NCBI GenBank assembly: GCA_035487355.1
Contig: DATHMF010000046.1
Coordinates: 1-33,410, forward strand
Source: Terriglobales bacterium
Lineage (GTDB): Bacteria > Acidobacteriota > Terriglobia > Terriglobales > Acidobacteriaceae
Length of the DNA stretch: 33,410 nucleotides
Direction of reading: 5' to 3'
Position 1 is the first letter of the stretch. Every line of letters starts with the position of its first letter. Under the pieces are notes generated by a model that saw only the letters and a list, made by a program, of their open reading frames with translations, did no database searches and was not told where the DNA came from. Positions 32,601-33,410 of this stretch are shown piece after piece. The translations under genes and the position numbers were made by a program.

Positions 32601-32987
32601 GTCAACCACGAAGAAGTATTTCACTGGATGCTGGCCGGCGAAGCCTGAGACCAACGCTGCAACCAGTAGAACGGCATCAAGCCGCCGCCAGGTGAAATCC
32701 TCCCGCACCCAGCGGGTCGAGACATAAATGCAAAAGGCCATGAGCGCCAGCGTCGTCTTGGCGCAAAAATAGATAAGTGGTGTCCATGCAGTTTGATAAC
32801 CAATAGAGTTTTGATAGCCAATAAGCAGTTGGCACAGGCTATAGACAGCAAACAGCCCCCAGGCAATCTGCCAGGCAAAGAAGTAGCGCTCTCGCCCTTC
32901 CACGTACAGAAAGCGAAACACCAGGAACAGTAGAAACGCGCTGCTGCCCTGTACTAGCAGGATCGAATTGAGTGCGCTCGGTTCCAT
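29613..32987 (-). CDS. Membrane GAF-GGDEF-HD-GYP cyclic-di-GMP signalling protein
   Basis: The 1124 residues begin with a seven-helix-like membrane region (about 1-205), then about three GAF-type sensor domains (roughly 225-390, 395-555 and 570-720), a GGDEF diguanylate cyclase domain (about 730-885) and an HD-GYP phosphodiesterase domain (about 920-1115). The cyclase signature YGGDEF (Asp802) is intact, so synthesis is likely. The usual RxxD feedback site reads RQSN. In the HD-GYP part HDIGK (His988-Asp989) and HHHEKFDGGGYP (1040-1051) are present, but the metal-binding Asp of the AVADxYD motif is Glu1070 (AVAEAYV). Both making and breaking of c-di-GMP seem to be combined, switched by the sensor domains. 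The gene is monocistronic with its own promoter. Confidence 0.93.
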   Translation of the reverse strand: MEPSALNSILLVQGSSAFLLFLVFRFLYVEGRERYFFAWQIAWGLFAVYSLCQLLIGYQNSIGYQTAWTPLIYFCAKTTLALMAFCIYVSTRWVREDFTWRRLDAVLLVAALVSGFAGQHPVKYFFVVDLGIAFLLAISGWRFFAYGRKRNSPPLRMIGISLLAWAVLLMLEHSQVSLLPFFIGYSEFLVFILLLLLALAMVMALYENERRRIRESLLDFSRLQLDHRRLMDASEIEEPIGEVLERVLRTMHTQQGVIWIAQDWRRVLPSVQHGLTADFFNTLNEEGAADFLAERAAACEGPWIKKSLGSLLEENSADPRAVKLCRMLEKQKSLGLTVVSLRTQENNFGVVMAPHLDRAGLSGLQVRLLAAIVQQLSMALENYVLMQQAIRRTQEYELLTDIGQVVSSQLDSDEVLRAIQRELGCLFDTRNFYIAFQEDDEIRFELEVVDGELLPKRTRRCTNGITEFIIQTGEPLLVRSEMEKTRSGLGLVPTGRRSRCLCGVPIFMMGRAVGVMAALNYEREFVYEERDLNVLKTAAGQVAVAVSNARLFAEEQRRSRYLEFLNSVSRTAISSQEPEAMMAEIVGEIEKNFHFDHIGIGILAYARKEIEIQAEAGSAEKNVGRRIPLGVGILGRVARNNEMALVQNIGEGRLLGILPESKSVLCIPIAYGETILGVLNVESGRENAFEQQEVLILRTLADLLATALHNAFVFKNMQQQSITDGLTGIKTRRFFNEALQSEWKRARRTKRPFSVVLIDLDKFKSVNDSKGHLEGDLVLARVGRILEQKSRQSNIVARYGGDEFVILMPETSLEQAQILCERLRLWIATDTMLNERQITGSFGVAAFPTHGSSTDDLLHIADLGMYTSKRAGGNRVSTPQDFADSEALPPKNAVTQYVELFLQRENIGPEAVEELVDTMQQLAYSIVDGSGVDALLEAINMLNRAAESRDVATAGHGASVAHYAEMVGNEMGLSEEELADVTRAARVHDIGKVLVPESILNKAGKLSRDEFRQVQQHSVLGARIAELVPGGLRVATLIRHHHEKFDGGGYPDKLRGEKIPLGARLIAVAEAYVQQTSERTYATRKGPAQALAELEALSGTQYDPAVVKAFLHKMRSLKPVTAEE

Positions 32988-33058
32988 CTAAAGATCGGCG
33001 GGGTCAAAGCCGGAAAGGAAAACCTGTAAAAACTCTCCGCGAGAGTGGGTGGAAGTAG

Positions 33059-33087
33059 ATTGTATGGTCAAACCCTTAGTGGGTCAA
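33059..33087 (-). promoter_or_regulatory. Sigma-70-type promoter for the cyclic-di-GMP gene
   Basis: On the minus strand TTGACC (33087-33082) and TACAAT (33064-33059) are spaced by exactly 17 bases, each one mismatch from consensus. The start point would be near 33051, leaving a leader of about 64 bases before the ATG at 32987. No good ribosome-binding site is visible in that leader. Confidence 0.65.
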
Positions 33088-33150
33088 TGACTCTCCCAGT
33101 ATGTGGTATACCCCACTTTGGGCCGGAAAAGACGCAGGTTTGGCAGTGCT

Positions 33151-33206
33151 CATCTGTGTTAATCCGTGGCCAAAAACCTCTGTGCCTCTGTGTCTCTGTG
33201 GTGAGT
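33151..33206. repeat. Intergenic repeat text, kin to 6741-6814
   Basis: CATCTGTGTTAATCCGTGGC followed by CCTCTGTGCCTCTGTGTCTC and TGTGGTGA gives the same two modules as at 6741-6814 but in reverse order. They fall in the 292-bp gap between the cyclic-di-GMP gene and glnS; the rest of the gap holds only the promoter noted above. Confidence 0.55.
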
Positions 33207-33279
33207 CAGACACTTGGTTCATGATAAAAGAACGATTCACGCGGTAAGATGTAAATGTAACCTTGCGCAAACTGGAAAT

Positions 33280-33410
33280 ATGCCAACCGAACCCAAAAAA
33301 GAAGTTATGAACACATCCAAACCCGATCTGGAAGCCGCCGCCCCGGCTGAGGCGGCCGCCAAGCCTTCCAACTTCATCCGCGATGCCATCCTCGAAGACC
33401 TGAAGACCAA
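33280..33410 (+). CDS. glnS: Probable glutaminyl-tRNA synthetase, N-terminal fragment (cut by window edge)
   Basis: Only 43 codons are inside the window. The product opens with a low-complexity lead (MPTEPKKEVMNTSKPDLEAA, then an Ala-rich stretch) followed by KPSNFIRDAILEDLKT. NFIRDxIxEDLK at this distance from the start is the conserved opening of bacterial GlnRS, just ahead of the ATP-binding PxPNGYLHIGH segment, which would lie beyond the window. GlnRS charges tRNA-Gln directly with glutamine. An internal ATG at 33307 is a second possible start. A GGA lies six bases before the first ATG. Identification rests on this short motif. Confidence 0.75.
   Translation, partial: MPTEPKKEVMNTSKPDLEAAAPAEAAAKPSNFIRDAILEDLKT

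Noticed and set aside
32988..33058. c-di-GMP riboswitch in the leader of the GGDEF gene
   Set aside because: The leader is only about 64 bases and shows none of the conserved aptamer segments I would expect.

Overview
The window reads like a chromosomal segment of a Gram-negative, outer-membrane-bearing bacterium. It is most likely an acidobacterium (Acidobacteriota, Koribacter/Terriglobus side). Reasons: lipid A genes (fabZ-lpxA, lpxI), a secreted PKD-repeat protein, a DUF885 metallopeptidase, DUF4383 and GT39 membrane proteins, many signalling domains, and intergenic repeat text of the type common in acidobacterial genomes. That placement is an inference from gene content; no rRNA gene is present. 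There is no prophage, transposase, CRISPR array or tRNA that I can see.

Layout. 1-6.7 kb: tail of a secreted PKD protein with a terminator, a Mn-type superoxide dismutase, the lipid A block (lpxI; then, after an oppositely oriented ATP-grasp gene, lpxA and fabZ), an M20 carboxypeptidase, a TatA-type translocase subunit and maf. 6.8-10.1 kb: a tightly packed five-gene minus-strand operon (DoxX-like, BtaA-like DUF3419, DUF2071, membrane-anchored methyltransferase-like protein, four-helix membrane protein). I judge this the most interesting possible uncharacterised pathway here; it may make or modify a polar lipid. 10.1-12.4 kb: a dihydrofolate-reductase-fold gene broken by a one-base frameshift, a Tat-exported SRPBCC protein and a nitronate monooxygenase. 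12.5-15.9 kb (+): DUF885 peptidase, small HAD phosphatase, polysaccharide deacetylase. 16-21.1 kb (-): DUF4383 protein, SMP-30/gluconolactonase-like exported protein, GT39 glycosyltransferase, glycine-repeat membrane protein, YdeI-like protein, exported DUF4440 protein. 21.2-23.5 kb: an unrecognised exported protein converging on a hybrid histidine kinase.

23.8-33.4 kb: rsgA, an unusual multi-span membrane protein ending in an ExbD/TolR-like domain, an 810-bp non-coding stretch holding two diverged copies of a ~195-bp repeat, lepA, a small zinc-ribbon protein with a sigma-54-like promoter, a 1124-residue membrane/GAF/GGDEF/HD-GYP cyclic-di-GMP protein with a good sigma-70 promoter, and the first codons of what looks like glnS.

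Apart from the lipid A genes and the 6.8-10.1 kb operon, the genes are a mosaic of housekeeping and envelope functions rather than one pathway. Small intergenic repeats of several families sit next to stop codons throughout. Start codons were reassigned where a ribosome-binding site or overlap decided the matter.
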